A stretch of 64,000 nt of DNA from Microbacterium sp. Root61 (GTDB lineage Bacteria > Actinomycetota > Actinomycetes > Actinomycetales > Microbacteriaceae), in the NCBI RefSeq assembly GCF_001427525.1, contig NZ_LMGU01000001.1, positions 1,025,788 to 1,089,787 on the forward strand, in the 5' to 3' direction. A model generated the notes under the pieces. That model was not told where the DNA came from. It was given only the letters and a program-made list of their open reading frames with translations, and did no database searches. The translations under genes and the position numbers were made by a program. This document shows positions 9,336 through 17,842 of the stretch, one piece after another. Each line of letters starts with the position of its first letter. The first letter of the stretch is position 1.

Positions 9336-9988
9336 ACCGCATCCTCATTGTCGAAGACGAGAGCCGCATCTCGTCCTTCATCAGCCGCGGCCTCGAGACG
9401 GCCGGGTACGCTACCGTCATCGTCGAGGATGGCGCCGAGGCACTGGAGGTCATCCTGCAGGGTGGTGTCGACCTCGTGCTCCTGGACGTAGGCCTGCCGA
9501 CGATGGACGGGTTCGAGGTGCTGTCACGATTGCGTGGGCAGGGCTCATCGGTGCCTGTCATCATGCTGACGGCGCGCACGAGCACTCGTGACACGGTGGA
9601 CGGACTGGATGCCGGGGCCAACGACTACGTGGCCAAGCCCTTCAAGTTCGAGGAGCTGCTTGCACGCGTGCGCTCACGGCTGCGGGAGAACACCGCCTCA
9701 ACCGGGATGACGATCACATGGGGAGACGTGAGTCTGAACGTGCTGGCCCGCAGAGCCAGCGTGGCCGGCCGCGACATCGATCTGTCCGCGCGCGAGTTCG
9801 CCCTCGCCGAGCAGTTCCTGCGCCACCCGGGGCAGGTGCTGAGCAGGGAGCAGCTGCTCAGCAGGGTCTGGGGCATGGACTTCGACCCCGGGTCCAACGT
9901 CGTCGACGTGTACGTGCGCTACCTCCGCGGCAAGTTCGGCGCGCACCACATCAGCACCGTTCGGGGCGCCGGCTACCGCTGGGAGTGA
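9332..9988 (+). CDS. OmpR-family response regulator
   Basis: DNA-binding partner of the preceding kinase, 218 aa. The receiver domain has acidic residues near 9-10, phospho-acceptor D52 (VLLDVGLP), T at MLTAR and K at AKPF. The C-terminal winged helix ends with VDVYVRYLRGKFG and VRGAGYRWE. The GTG start overlaps the kinase stop (GTGA), indicating coupled expression. A strong hairpin follows at 10019. Confidence 0.95.
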   Translation: MNRILIVEDESRISSFISRGLETAGYATVIVEDGAEALEVILQGGVDLVLLDVGLPTMDGFEVLSRLRGQGSSVPVIMLTARTSTRDTVDGLDAGANDYVAKPFKFEELLARVRSRLRENTASTGMTITWGDVSLNVLARRASVAGRDIDLSAREFALAEQFLRHPGQVLSREQLLSRVWGMDFDPGSNVVDVYVRYLRGKFGAHHISTVRGAGYRWE

Positions 9989-10018
9989 CCCGCGCCCGCC
10001 GCACCGAAGGCACGAAGA

Positions 10019-10050
10019 AGCCCCCGGCGTTGGGGGAAACGCCGGGGGCT
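10019..10050. terminator. Bidirectional hairpin terminator
   Basis: Perfect 11-bp stem AGCCCCCGGCG / CGCCGGGGGCT with a 10-nt loop, between the response regulator and a convergent gene. There is no long T-tract. Confidence 0.75.
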
Positions 10051-10082
10051 GGGAAGGGCTCGGAGCGGGGACTCCGGCCGTA

Positions 10083-10667
10083 TCAATCGCGCCAGCGCGG
10101 GGGGACGTCGCGCGATTGGTCCTTCTTCGATCCGACGCTCGACCATTGGTCGTCGTCGGATGGGGAACCCGCATTCGCGGGTGGCTGATGCCGGTCGTAG
10201 CCGGACTTGTCGTCGATCTGGGCCTTGAGCCAGGCGGCCCAGGCCTGGGCCTTGGCCTCGCTCCACCCGTGATTGCGCGCCCACTCGAGCGCATCCGCCC
10301 ACCGACCGGAGGCCACCGCGTCCGCGGCGATCTTCGACTCGTCGGCATCCGCGACAGGGGCGGGTGCGGGTGCGGGGGGCGCTGCCGGGGCGGCCGGGAG
10401 TGCGGGCGCGACAGGAGGGATCACGGCGGGTTCGGCGGCGGGTACCGTCTCGGGGGCCGTCGTACCGTGTGCGGTGCTCTGCGGGGTGCTGCTGGCCGTC
10501 GGCGAGGCCGCCGGCGGCAGCTGAACCGTAGCCCGCGCCAGGGGCGCACCCGCCGTGTCGGAGAGGGCGGCAGCATTGCTGACAGCGACCGCGCACACGA
10601 CAGCGACGCTCATCGCCAGCGTGGCGACGCCACCGATGGCAAGCTTCGTGCGCCCGTCCATGTCCAC
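10083..10667 (-). CDS. Secreted or membrane-anchored Pro/Ala-rich protein, unknown function
   Basis: A 194-aa protein that I do not recognise. One N-terminal hydrophobic segment (AIGGVATLAMSVAVVCAVAV) could be an uncleaved anchor or a signal peptide. About 75 residues of low-complexity Pro/Ala/Thr linker follow, then a small C-terminal domain with a Trp- and Ala-rich helix pair (GRWADALEWARNHGWSEAKA). GTG 10667 is the listed start; ATG 10661, two codons in, follows AGGTGG too closely to be preferred with confidence. It stands alone and faces the two-component operon across a shared terminator. Confidence 0.65.
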   Translation of the reverse strand: MDMDGRTKLAIGGVATLAMSVAVVCAVAVSNAAALSDTAGAPLARATVQLPPAASPTASSTPQSTAHGTTAPETVPAAEPAVIPPVAPALPAAPAAPPAPAPAPVADADESKIAADAVASGRWADALEWARNHGWSEAKAQAWAAWLKAQIDDKSGYDRHQPPANAGSPSDDDQWSSVGSKKDQSRDVPPRWRD

Positions 10668-10769
10668 CTATCTCATGGGGCCTGTATCCGGCCCAGAGAC
10701 AATCGTGGCAGAGCTCTCTGAGAAGGGGTGCAGGATCTGATGAGACTCTTCTCATACGCACCCGGGAGC

Positions 10770-10812
10770 GACGATGAAGGGCCGGGATGCGGCATCCCGG
10801 CCCTTCATCGTC
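10770..10812. terminator. Long perfect inverted repeat, terminator of the PIN-PhoH gene
   Basis: Two 21-bp perfectly complementary arms (10770-10790 and 10792-10812) separated by one base. It begins 3 nt after the PhoH stop on the minus strand. There is no T-run, so termination efficiency is an inference. Confidence 0.75.
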
Positions 10813-10815
10813 AGG

Positions 10816-12165
10816 TCAGGCCAGCTCCCCTGCTTCCAACAATTCGGTCACGAGTGCCGCGATCGCCGAACGCTCGGAGCGCATCAGCGTCACGTGTCCG
10901 AACAGCTCGTGGTTCTTGAGCGTTTCGATCACCGAGGCCACGCCGTCGTGCCTGCCGACGCGCAGATTGTCGCGCTGCCCGACATCGTGGGTCAGCACGA
11001 CGCGGGAGTTCTGCCCGATCCTGCTCAGCACCGTCAGCAGGACGTTCCGCTCGAGCGACTGCGCCTCATCGACGATGACGAACGCATCGTGCAGTGACCG
11101 TCCGCGGATGTGGGTGAGCGGAAGGACTTCGAGGATGCCGCGGGCCATCACCTCTTCGATGACATTGCCCGAGACGACCGATCCGAGCGTGTCGAACACC
11201 GCCTGCCCCCAGGGCCCCATCTTCTCGCCCTGGTCGCCGGGCAGATAGCCGAGCTCTTGCCCGCCGACCGCGAACAGCGGGCGGAAGACGATGATCTTGC
11301 GCTGCTGCTGGCGCTCGAGGACGGCCTCCAGCGCCGCGCACAGAGCGAGAGCCGATTTGCCCGTGCCGGCACGGCCGCCGAGCGACACGATGCCGACGTC
11401 GGGGTCCATGAGCAGATCGATCGCGATGCGCTGCTCGGCCGAACGACCGTGCAGGCCGAACACCTCGCGGTCGCCGCGGACCAGGCGGTAGGCGCCGTCA
11501 CCCGTGACCCTGCCCAGCGCCGAACCGCGCTCGGAGTGGATGATCAGCCCGGTGTTGACCGGCAGCCCGCGCACCTGCTCGCTGGTCGCGACGTCGCTCT
11601 CGTACAGGTCGCTGAGGTCGTCGCCGGACACATCCAGCTGCGCGATGCCGGTCCATCCGGAATCCACCGCCTGCTCGGCCAGGTACTCCTCGGCCGTCAC
11701 GCCGAGCGAGGCCGCCTTGACCCGCATCGGCAGGTCTTTGGAGACGACCGTGACCTCCTGTCCGTCCTGCGCCAGATGCATCGCCACCGCGAGGATGCGG
11801 CTGTCGTTGTCGCCCAGTCGCATGCCCGAGGGCAGGACGCCGGAATCGGTGTTGTTCAGCTCGACGCGGAGCGTGCCGCCCTCGCCGACCGGGACCGCGA
11901 AATCCAGTCGGCCGTGCTCGATGCGCAGCTCGTCGAGGAACCGCAAAGCCTGACGCGCGAAGTACCCGATCTCCGGATCGTGCCGCTTGCCCTCCAGCTC
12001 CGTGATCACCACGAGGGGGATCACGACGGAGTGCTCGGCGAAGCGGAAGAACGCGCGCGGATCGCTCAGCAGTACCGACGTGTCCAGCACGTAGGTGCGC
12101 AGATCCTGCGCGCTCTCGTCCTGGATGTCCTGGCTGTGCAACTGCTCTGGTGCTCGTGTGGTCAC
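10816..12165 (-). CDS. phoH2: PIN-PhoH fusion protein (PhoH2-like RNase/helicase)
   Basis: A 449-aa two-domain protein. The N-terminal PIN ribonuclease domain (about residues 25-150) has the acidic residues of [23 protein letters not shown] and [11 protein letters not shown]. The C-terminal PhoH ATPase domain has a Walker A ([13 protein letters not shown]) and Walker B ([13 protein letters not shown]). This architecture matches mycobacterial PhoH2, reported as a sequence-specific RNA helicase and ribonuclease; transfer of that activity is inference. GTG 12165 has GGGAG 6 nt upstream. It stands alone, near fumC as in mycobacteria. Confidence 0.9.
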   Translation of the reverse strand: MTTRAPEQLHSQDIQDESAQDLRTYVLDTSVLLSDPRAFFRFAEHSVVIPLVVITELEGKRHDPEIGYFARQALRFLDELRIEHGRLDFAVPVGEGGTLRVELNNTDSGVLPSGMRLGDNDSRILAVAMHLAQDGQEVTVVSKDLPMRVKAASLGVTAEEYLAEQAVDSGWTGIAQLDVSGDDLSDLYESDVATSEQVRGLPVNTGLIIHSERGSALGRVTGDGAYRLVRGDREVFGLHGRSAEQRIAIDLLMDPDVGIVSLGGRAGTGKSALALCAALEAVLERQQQRKIIVFRPLFAVGGQELGYLPGDQGEKMGPWGQAVFDTLGSVVSGNVIEEVMARGILEVLPLTHIRGRSLHDAFVIVDEAQSLERNVLLTVLSRIGQNSRVVLTHDVGQRDNLRVGRHDGVASVIETLKNHELFGHVTLMRSERSAIAALVTELLEAGELA

Positions 12166-12356
12166 AACCCACTCCCGACCCGGGTGTATCCCGGCAGTCT
12201 CGAGTCGACCAGGGGGTCACGAGTCGTGGTCCGAAAGGCCGACCCGACCGGGCGCTCTGCCCGATGAGATGAAGGTACGTCCGGGCACCGACAGAATCGC
12301 GCGAGACACGCGACATCGACGTTAAGCGTCGATGAACTCTGTGATTCGGGTGGGTT

Positions 12357-13499
12357 TCACCAAACGCGCGTCGATGAGAACGCCGCCAGCGCGTCGCCGA
12401 AGAGACGCAACGTGTCGGCGCCGGTGCCCACGTGCGGGGAGATGCGCACCCGGCCGCCGCGCACGGTCACGGTCAGTCCGTGGTTGGCCAGCGAGGCAGC
12501 CAGTGGTGCGGTGTCCTGCGGTGCGGGGGCGAGCGTCACGATGCCCGCGCGGCGAGCGGGATCACGCGGCGTGATGACCGGGACCTCGTAGCGGTCAGCG
12601 AAGAACATGACGTCGCGCGTGCGCTCGCTCAGCTCGGCTTCAATGGCGGCGACGCCGGCATCGTGCACCTCACGCAGGCCCGTGGCCAGGCGCGCTGCGG
12701 CCAGCGGATCGAAGCCGCTCACGGTGAATGCGCGAGCGGATGCCGCGGGCAGCGGCACGACGTCGAGTGGGAGGTCACCCTCCACACCCGCGAAGCCGGA
12801 GAGCACCGGCGTGATCCGCTCCAGTGCACGCTCACCGAACCACGCGAAGCCGGTGCCGCGCCCGGCGCGCAGCCACTTGTAGCCGTTGCCGCAGACGACG
12901 TCGGCGGCGGCGTAGTCGGCCTCCACCATGCCGAAACCCTGCACGGCATCGACGATCAGGAGACGATCGCCGATCACGTCGCGCAGCGCCGACAGGTCGG
13001 CCCGGTAACCGGTGCGGAAATCCACCAGACTCACCGCCACGGCGCGCGTGTCGTCGGTGAGCGCCTCGCGGACCGCCTCGGGCGTCACGCAGCCGTCGTC
13101 GGGTTCCAACCACTGCACCTGGATCGCGCCGAGCGCCTCTTCGGCGCGGGTCGCCGCGATCGTGAGACTCGGGAACTCGGCACGGGAGAGCATCAGTCCG
13201 CCGGACAGTCCGTAGATCGCCTGCATCAGACCGTAGGTCGTCGAGGGCTGCAGGACGACCTGGTCCTCCTGACCGTCCAGCAGTGCCGCCAGCGTCACCC
13301 GCGCCTCACGGAGGTGGTCGGCGACCAGGTCGATGCTGGAGCTGCGACCCGAGCCGAGCAGCTCGGCATCCGCGGCGGATTCGCTGCGGACCAGCGGCGA
13401 CAGGGGGCCGAATGCAGCCCAGTCGAGGTATCCCGGCTCCCCGTCGAACGAGGCGAAATAGGGATCCAGATCCGTTACAGCACTGTCTGACACCGTCAT
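12357..13499 (-). CDS. Class V aminotransferase-family PLP enzyme
   Basis: A 380-aa fold-type I PLP enzyme of the cysteine desulfurase/aminotransferase class V group. The cofactor aspartate is in LLIVDAVQGFG and the PLP lysine in CGNGYKWLRAGRGTGF. Substrate and pathway are not evident; no Fe-S or sulfur-transfer genes lie nearby, and an active-site cysteine loop typical of desulfurases is not obvious. ATG 13499 was chosen because conservation begins just after it. The frame stays open upstream to 13658, but that part overlaps uppS. It lies 38 nt downstream of uppS on the same strand. Confidence 0.82.
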   Translation of the reverse strand: MTVSDSAVTDLDPYFASFDGEPGYLDWAAFGPLSPLVRSESAADAELLGSGRSSSIDLVADHLREARVTLAALLDGQEDQVVLQPSTTYGLMQAIYGLSGGLMLSRAEFPSLTIAATRAEEALGAIQVQWLEPDDGCVTPEAVREALTDDTRAVAVSLVDFRTGYRADLSALRDVIGDRLLIVDAVQGFGMVEADYAAADVVCGNGYKWLRAGRGTGFAWFGERALERITPVLSGFAGVEGDLPLDVVPLPAASARAFTVSGFDPLAAARLATGLREVHDAGVAAIEAELSERTRDVMFFADRYEVPVITPRDPARRAGIVTLAPAPQDTAPLAASLANHGLTVTVRGGRVRISPHVGTGADTLRLFGDALAAFSSTRVW

Positions 13500-13537
13500 A
13501 GTCTGGCATGACGGCGACGCCCCCGGAGTGTCGGGCT

Positions 13538-14323
13538 TCAGCTGCCGTAGCGACGGTCTCTCGACGTGAAGTCGCGGACCGCGCGCAGGAAGTCGACCTC
13601 GCGCAGATCCGGTCCGAGGGCCTCCACGAAGTAGAACTCGCTGTGCGCGCTCTGCCACAGCAGGAAGTCACTCAGGCGCTGCTCCCCCGAGGTGCGGATC
13701 ACGAGGTCGGGATCGGGCTGACCGCCCGTGTACAGGTGCTCGCCGATCTGCTCCGGGGTGAGGCTGGCGGCGAGCTCCTCGAGCGACCCGCCGTCACGAT
13801 CGTGCTGCGCGATGATGCTGCGCACGGCGTCGACGATCTCGCTGCGCCCGCCGTAGGCGACCGCGAGATTGACGTGCATGCCGGTGTTCTCCCGCGTGCG
13901 TTCCGCCGCTTCCGCGAGGCAGCGCGCCAGGTCGGGCGGCAGCAGATCTGCCCGGCCGACGTGCTGCACACGCCAGTCCCGGTCGTGCGAGAGCTCATCC
14001 GCCAGCTCGGCGATGATCTCGATCAGATCCGACAGCTCGCGCGAGTCGCGCTTGGAGAGGTTGTCGGTGGAGAGCAGGTAGAGCGAGACCACCTTGATGC
14101 CGATCTCGTCGCACCACTCCAGAAACTGCCGCATCTTCGCCGCGCCGGCGCGATGCCCGTGGGCCGCGGTCTCATATCCCAGCTGGCGGGCCCAACGGCG
14201 GTTGCCGTCGATCATCATCGCGATGTGGTGGGGCACGGCATCGGGGTCGAGCCGGCGGCGCAGCCGGTTGATGTAGAGCCGGTAGAGGGGCCCTCTTCCC
14301 TCGTTCGACTGGACGCGCGTCAC
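13538..14323 (-). CDS. uppS: Cis-prenyltransferase (isoprenyl transferase)
   Basis: Cis-prenyl chain elongating enzyme for cell-wall lipid carriers, 261 aa. The catalytic motif MMIDGNRRWAR (D39), the AHGHRAGA segment and the C-terminal RTSGEQRLSDFLLWQ are diagnostic. Actinobacteria carry both a short-chain Z-FPP synthase and a long-chain enzyme of this family; I cannot tell which this is. GTG 14323 was chosen because TACGTT lies 6 nt upstream (leaderless pattern). A start at 14428 would run into the divergent hemolysin III gene. The uppS/hlyIII pair also occurs in M. tuberculosis (from memory). Confidence 0.93.
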   Translation of the reverse strand: MTRVQSNEGRGPLYRLYINRLRRRLDPDAVPHHIAMMIDGNRRWARQLGYETAAHGHRAGAAKMRQFLEWCDEIGIKVVSLYLLSTDNLSKRDSRELSDLIEIIAELADELSHDRDWRVQHVGRADLLPPDLARCLAEAAERTRENTGMHVNLAVAYGGRSEIVDAVRSIIAQHDRDGGSLEELAASLTPEQIGEHLYTGGQPDPDLVIRTSGEQRLSDFLLWQSAHSEFYFVEALGPDLREVDFLRAVRDFTSRDRRYGS

Positions 14324-14329
14324 ACGCCT

Positions 14330-14335
14330 AACGTA
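14330..14335 (-). promoter_or_regulatory. -10 element of uppS (leaderless type)
   Basis: TACGTT on the minus strand, 6 nt before GTG 14323. Confidence 0.5.
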
Positions 14336-14400
14336 CCGCGCCCAGCCTGGGCTTCGCTCAGGCGGGCGTTCACGTGCCCGCGGGGGCATGCGCAGGGACA

Positions 14401-14406
14401 TATGCT
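14401..14406 (+). promoter_or_regulatory. -10 element of the hemolysin III gene (leaderless type)
   Basis: TATGCT, 6 nt before ATG 14413. No ribosome-binding site is visible. Confidence 0.6.
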
Positions 14407-14412
14407 CTGACC

Positions 14413-15153
14413 ATGTCCCGCCGTGCAAAGCCCGCTGAGGGCGTCGAGATGCCCGAGCTCCCCCTCATGGAGGACGCCGCCGCCGACGCGCAGGTCGAGG
14501 TCAAACCGACGTGGCGCGGCTGGATCCACGCAGCGACCTTCCCGGTCGCGATCGCGGCCGGCATCGTCCTGATCGTGCTCGCCCAGGGCACGCCCGCGAA
14601 GTGGGCGTCGGCCGTCTTCATGACGACCTCGATCCTGCTGTTCGGCAATTCCGCTCTTTACCACCGCTTCAACTGGGGACCGACGACCAAAGCGGTGCTC
14701 AAGCGCATCGACCACGCCAACATCTTCCTGCTGATCGCCGGAACCTACACCCCGATCGCCGTCCTGGCGCTCCCGCCCGAGAAGGGCACGCTGCTGCTCA
14801 TCCTGGTGTGGAGCGGCGCCCTGCTCGGCATCCTGTTCCGTGTCTTCTGGATCAACGCACCGCGCTGGCTGTACGTCGGGCTCTACCTCGTCATGGGCTG
14901 GGCGGCCGTGATGTACTTCGGCGACCTGTTCGCCGCGAACGCGGCGATGATGATCCTCGTCGCCGTCGGCGGACTGCTCTACACCGGCGGCGCGATCGTG
15001 TACGCGCTGAAGAAGCCCAACCCGTGGCCCGGCCACTTCGGCTTCCACGAGATCTTCCACGTGTGCACGCTGCTGGCGTTCCTCTGCCACTGGACGGCGT
15101 GCCTGCTGATCGCGCTGCAGCCGCTGAGCCCGTCGCTGGGCCTCCCCGGCTGA
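14413..15153 (+). CDS. Hemolysin III (PAQR/YqfA) family membrane protein
   Basis: A 246-aa polytopic membrane protein with about seven hydrophobic segments. The conserved residues of the family are present: SALYHRFNW in the first part, RIDHANIFLLIAGTYTP in the middle, and the metal-binding histidines of FGFHEIFHVCTLLAFLCHW near the end. Despite the name, most members are putative membrane hydrolases or regulators rather than proven toxins. ATG 14413 has no ribosome site but lies 6 nt after TATGCT. It diverges from uppS. Confidence 0.92.
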   Translation: MSRRAKPAEGVEMPELPLMEDAAADAQVEVKPTWRGWIHAATFPVAIAAGIVLIVLAQGTPAKWASAVFMTTSILLFGNSALYHRFNWGPTTKAVLKRIDHANIFLLIAGTYTPIAVLALPPEKGTLLLILVWSGALLGILFRVFWINAPRWLYVGLYLVMGWAAVMYFGDLFAANAAMMILVAVGGLLYTGGAIVYALKKPNPWPGHFGFHEIFHVCTLLAFLCHWTACLLIALQPLSPSLGLPG

Positions 15154-15164
15154 GCCGAACCCTG

Positions 15165-15488
15165 CTACTGCCGGGGCGTCTCCGGGCCGTCGTCCTGACC
15201 GGCGACGTCGTCCGCGGCATCCGCATTCTCGTCGTCGACTTCGGTCGCCGCGACGGCGCGCGCGGCCTGCTCCTCGGCGTCCAGCTCTTCACGCACCTCG
15301 TCGCGGTAGCGTCCGCGCCGGATCCGGCGGAGCATGTCCCAGACCAGCAGGACCACGGCGAGCGCCACGAGCGCGATCGCCACGAAGCCCCACGGACCCG
15401 GGGTCACGAGCTGCGGGTCGACCGTCTGCTCCGGGGTGGGAGTCGCGGTGGCCGCGAAAGCCGTCAGCGCGCCGAACACTGCGTGCAT
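15165..15488 (-). CDS. Small membrane protein, Rv1083-like context
   Basis: A 107-aa protein. A hydrophobic start (MHAVFGALTAFAATATPTPE) may be a signal peptide. A single membrane span follows (GFVAIALVALAVVLLVWDML), then a basic RRIRRGRYRDE stretch and an acidic tail. Function unknown. ATG 15488 has GAGGA upstream on the minus strand. In mycobacteria a similar small gene follows mca; here mca is absent and this gene diverges directly from the DUF4307 gene. Confidence 0.75.
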   Translation of the reverse strand: MHAVFGALTAFAATATPTPEQTVDPQLVTPGPWGFVAIALVALAVVLLVWDMLRRIRRGRYRDEVREELDAEEQAARAVAATEVDDENADAADDVAGQDDGPETPRQ

Positions 15489-15573
15489 CGATGTCCTCGT
15501 TCCGCGCAGAAGCGCATAGCCTGGAGTCTCCAGCCTAATCTTCCCGACACACCGCACTTGCCGATGGGGCGAC

Positions 15574-15966
15574 ATGACCACTCAGGACCAGCTCGACGAA
15601 CGCTACGGGCGCACCGGCTCTGCGGCGCGCCGGTGGACCATCGGCGTGCTCGGCACCCTGGCCGTGCTCGCGGTCGGCGGCTTCTCCTGGCTCACGGTCT
15701 CCAACGCGATGGATGACGTCGGCGTCGACGACACCGCCTACAGCATCAACGACGAGCACTCGGTGACCGTCAACTTCCAGATCAGCGCTCCGCGCGGCGC
15801 GACCGTCGCGTGCGCGCTCGAGGCGCAGGACGAGGAGCACGGCGTCGTGGGCTGGCGGATCGTGGAGATCGAGGCCTCCGACCTGCACGCGCGGGCCTTC
15901 CGCGAGACGATCCCCACGATCGCAGCCGCGACCAACGGTTTGGTCAACTCCTGCTGGGTGACGTAG
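15574..15966 (+). CDS. DUF4307 family membrane protein
   Basis: A 130-aa protein with one membrane span (about residues 22-44, TIGVLGTLAVLAVGGFSWL) and an extracytoplasmic beta-rich domain ending GLVNSCWVT, typical of DUF4307. Function unknown. The family is found beside greA across actinobacteria, as here. The ribosome site is weak (GGGG about 5 nt upstream). A hairpin with a T-run follows at 15991. Confidence 0.85.
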   Translation: MTTQDQLDERYGRTGSAARRWTIGVLGTLAVLAVGGFSWLTVSNAMDDVGVDDTAYSINDEHSVTVNFQISAPRGATVACALEAQDEEHGVVGWRIVEIEASDLHARAFRETIPTIAAATNGLVNSCWVT

Positions 15967-15990
15967 TCTGGCCGGAACCTCAGTCGATCT

Positions 15991-16018
15991 ACGCCCTGGC
16001 ATCTAGCCGGGGCGTTTT
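15991..16018 (+). terminator. Intrinsic terminator or greA attenuator
   Basis: ACGCCCTGGC pairs with GCCGGGGCGT (10 bp, one G-T wobble) over a 5-nt loop and is followed by TTT, the best T-run terminator of the window. It lies 37 nt before the greA start, so it may end DUF4307 transcripts or attenuate greA. Confidence 0.7.
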
Positions 16019-16054
16019 GACATATCGACGACCTGCCGACCGAAGGAGACCGAC

Positions 16055-16543
16055 GTGTCCAGCGATGCCCCGGTGACGTTCCTCACCCAGGAGGCGTACG
16101 ACCGCCTCGCCGGCGAACTCGAGCACCTGTCCACGACGGGGCGCGAAGAGATCGCGAAGAAGATCGAATCCGCGCGCGAAGAGGGCGACCTCAAGGAGAA
16201 CGGCGGCTACCACGCAGCCAAAGACGAGCAGGGCAAGCAGGAGGCGCGCATCCGCACCCTCCAGCACCTGCTGAAGACCGCCACCGTGAGCGAGGCGCCC
16301 GCCAGCCGCGGCATCGTCGAGCCCGGTACCGTCGTGACCGCGCTGGTCGCCGGCGGCGAAGAGCGCTTCCTCCTCGGCAACCGCGAGATCGGGGTCGGCA
16401 CCGATCTCGACGTCTACAGCGAGGCCTCCCCGCTCGGTTCGGCCATCCTGGGCCTCAAGGTGGGCGAGAAGACCTCCTATACGGCCCCCAACGGCCGCGA
16501 GATCGCGGTGGAGATCGTCAAGGTCGACACATACCTGGGCTGA
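16055..16543 (+). CDS. greA: Transcription elongation factor GreA
   Basis: A 162-aa factor that stimulates transcript cleavage in backtracked RNA polymerase. The N-terminal coiled coil carries the acidic tip (REEGDLKENGGYHAAKDEQ). The C-terminal FKBP-like domain includes GSAILGLKVGEKTSYTAPNG. GTG 16055 has AAGGAGA about 5 nt upstream. A possible promoter (TAGTCT at 15965) and the hairpin at 15991 lie in its leader. Confidence 0.97.
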   Translation: MSSDAPVTFLTQEAYDRLAGELEHLSTTGREEIAKKIESAREEGDLKENGGYHAAKDEQGKQEARIRTLQHLLKTATVSEAPASRGIVEPGTVVTALVAGGEERFLLGNREIGVGTDLDVYSEASPLGSAILGLKVGEKTSYTAPNGREIAVEIVKVDTYLG

Positions 16544-16568
16544 GCCCGCACGCCGCCAGACGGCGCAG

Positions 16569-16597
16569 AAACGCCCTGCCGATCCGGCAGGGCGTTT
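16569..16597. terminator. Bidirectional terminator between greA and ilvA
   Basis: A 13-bp perfect stem, AAACGCCCTGCCG / CGGCAGGGCGTTT, with a 3-nt loop. The A/T ends give a short T-run in both directions. Confidence 0.85.
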
Positions 16598-16615
16598 CGC
16601 GTGCGGTCGACGGTG

Positions 16616-17842
16616 TCAGTCGACGACGACGGACGGTTCGAAGCCGGCGGCCCGCAGCGTCTCGATGACATGCGCGCGGTGGTCCTCGCCGCGGGTCTCG
16701 ACGCTGAGCTGCAGGATGACCTCGCTGATCTGCATCCCCTGGCCATGCCGGGTGTGCAGCACCTCGATCACGTTCGCCCCCGCCTGCGCGAGCAGCTCGG
16801 ACACACGCGCGAGCTGACCGGGACGGTCAGGCAGCGGGATGCGCAGCGACATGTAGCGACCGGATGCCGCCAGCCCGTGTGCGACGACGCGCTGCAGCAG
16901 CAACGGGTCGATGTTGCCGCCGGAGAGGATCGAGATCGTCGGGCCGAGCGCGGGGACCTTGCCCGCCAGGATGGCGGCGGTGCCGACGGCTCCTGCCGGT
17001 TCGACGACCTGCTTGGCACGTTCGAGCAGCACCAGCAGGGCGCGCGCGATGTCGTCCTCGGTGACCGTGACGACGTCGTCGAGCAGCTGGCTGATGATCT
17101 CGAACGGCAGATCACCGGGGCGCGCGACGGCAATGCCGTCGGCGATCGTCGGACGGGTCGCCACTTCGAGCGGACGACCTGCCGCCAGCGAGCTGGGGTA
17201 CGCCGCCGAGTTCTCGGCCTGCACGCCGATGATGTGCACGGTGCGGCCGACGGCGGCGGCGCGGGCGCGCACGGCGGCCGCCACTCCGGCAGCCAGGCCT
17301 CCCCCGCCGATCCCGACCAGGACGGTCTCGACCTCGGGCAGGTCGTCGAAGAGCTCGAGACCCAGCGTGCCCTGGCCGACGATGATGTCGCGGTGGTCGA
17401 ACGGGTGGATCAGTACCGCGCCGGTGCGCTCGGCGAACTCCGCCGCGAGGCGCAGCGGCGTCTCGACGGTCGCACCCTCGAGCACGACCTCGGCGCCGTA
17501 CCCGCGCGTGGCCAGGAGCTTGGGCACCGGAACCCCGAGCGGCATGAAGATCGTCGCCGCGATCCCGAGCTTCTGTGCGGCGAGGGCGACGCCCTGGGCG
17601 TGGTTGCCGGCCGACGCCGCCACGACGCCGCGGGCGCGCTCCTCGGCGGTCAGCCGGGACAGCCGATACGTCGCTCCGCGGATCTTGAAGGATCCGGTGC
17701 GCTGCAGGTTCTCGAGCTTGAGGGAGACGGGCACGCCGAGCACTTCGGACAGGTGCTGCGACTCCTCGAGCGGAGTGTGCGAGATCACGCCTCGCAGCGT
17801 GGCCGCAGCATCCTCGAACTCGGCCAGTGTGGGGATGGTCAC
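16616..17842 (-). CDS. ilvA: Threonine ammonia-lyase with C-terminal ACT domain
   Basis: PLP enzyme deaminating threonine to 2-oxobutyrate, the first step toward isoleucine, 408 aa. PLP lysine K53 is in TGSFKIRGA, the phosphate loop is GIGGGGLAAG near 178-186, and SGGNIDP is near the end of the catalytic part. An ACT-like regulatory domain occupies about residues 325-408 (LPDRPGQLARVSELLAQAG). GTG 17842 has AGGAGG upstream and overlaps the stop of the permease gene by 4 nt. It is of the short, single-ACT type. Confidence 0.93.
   Translation of the reverse strand: MTIPTLAEFEDAAATLRGVISHTPLEESQHLSEVLGVPVSLKLENLQRTGSFKIRGATYRLSRLTAEERARGVVAASAGNHAQGVALAAQKLGIAATIFMPLGVPVPKLLATRGYGAEVVLEGATVETPLRLAAEFAERTGAVLIHPFDHRDIIVGQGTLGLELFDDLPEVETVLVGIGGGGLAAGVAAAVRARAAAVGRTVHIIGVQAENSAAYPSSLAAGRPLEVATRPTIADGIAVARPGDLPFEIISQLLDDVVTVTEDDIARALLVLLERAKQVVEPAGAVGTAAILAGKVPALGPTISILSGGNIDPLLLQRVVAHGLAASGRYMSLRIPLPDRPGQLARVSELLAQAGANVIEVLHTRHGQGMQISEVILQLSVETRGEDHRAHVIETLRAAGFEPSVVVD

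Noticed and set aside
11498..12316. Alternative-frame minus-strand frame overlapping the PIN-PhoH start, considered as an upstream antitoxin
   Set aside because: It is long, Arg/Gly/Pro-rich and overlaps the PIN domain out of frame, consistent with a GC-driven shadow. It has no convincing ribosome site.
12315..12333. Small inverted repeat ATCGACG-N5-CGTCGAT as a terminator or operator
   Set aside because: It has only 7 bp and no T-run, and the position relative to the neighbouring genes gives no clear role.
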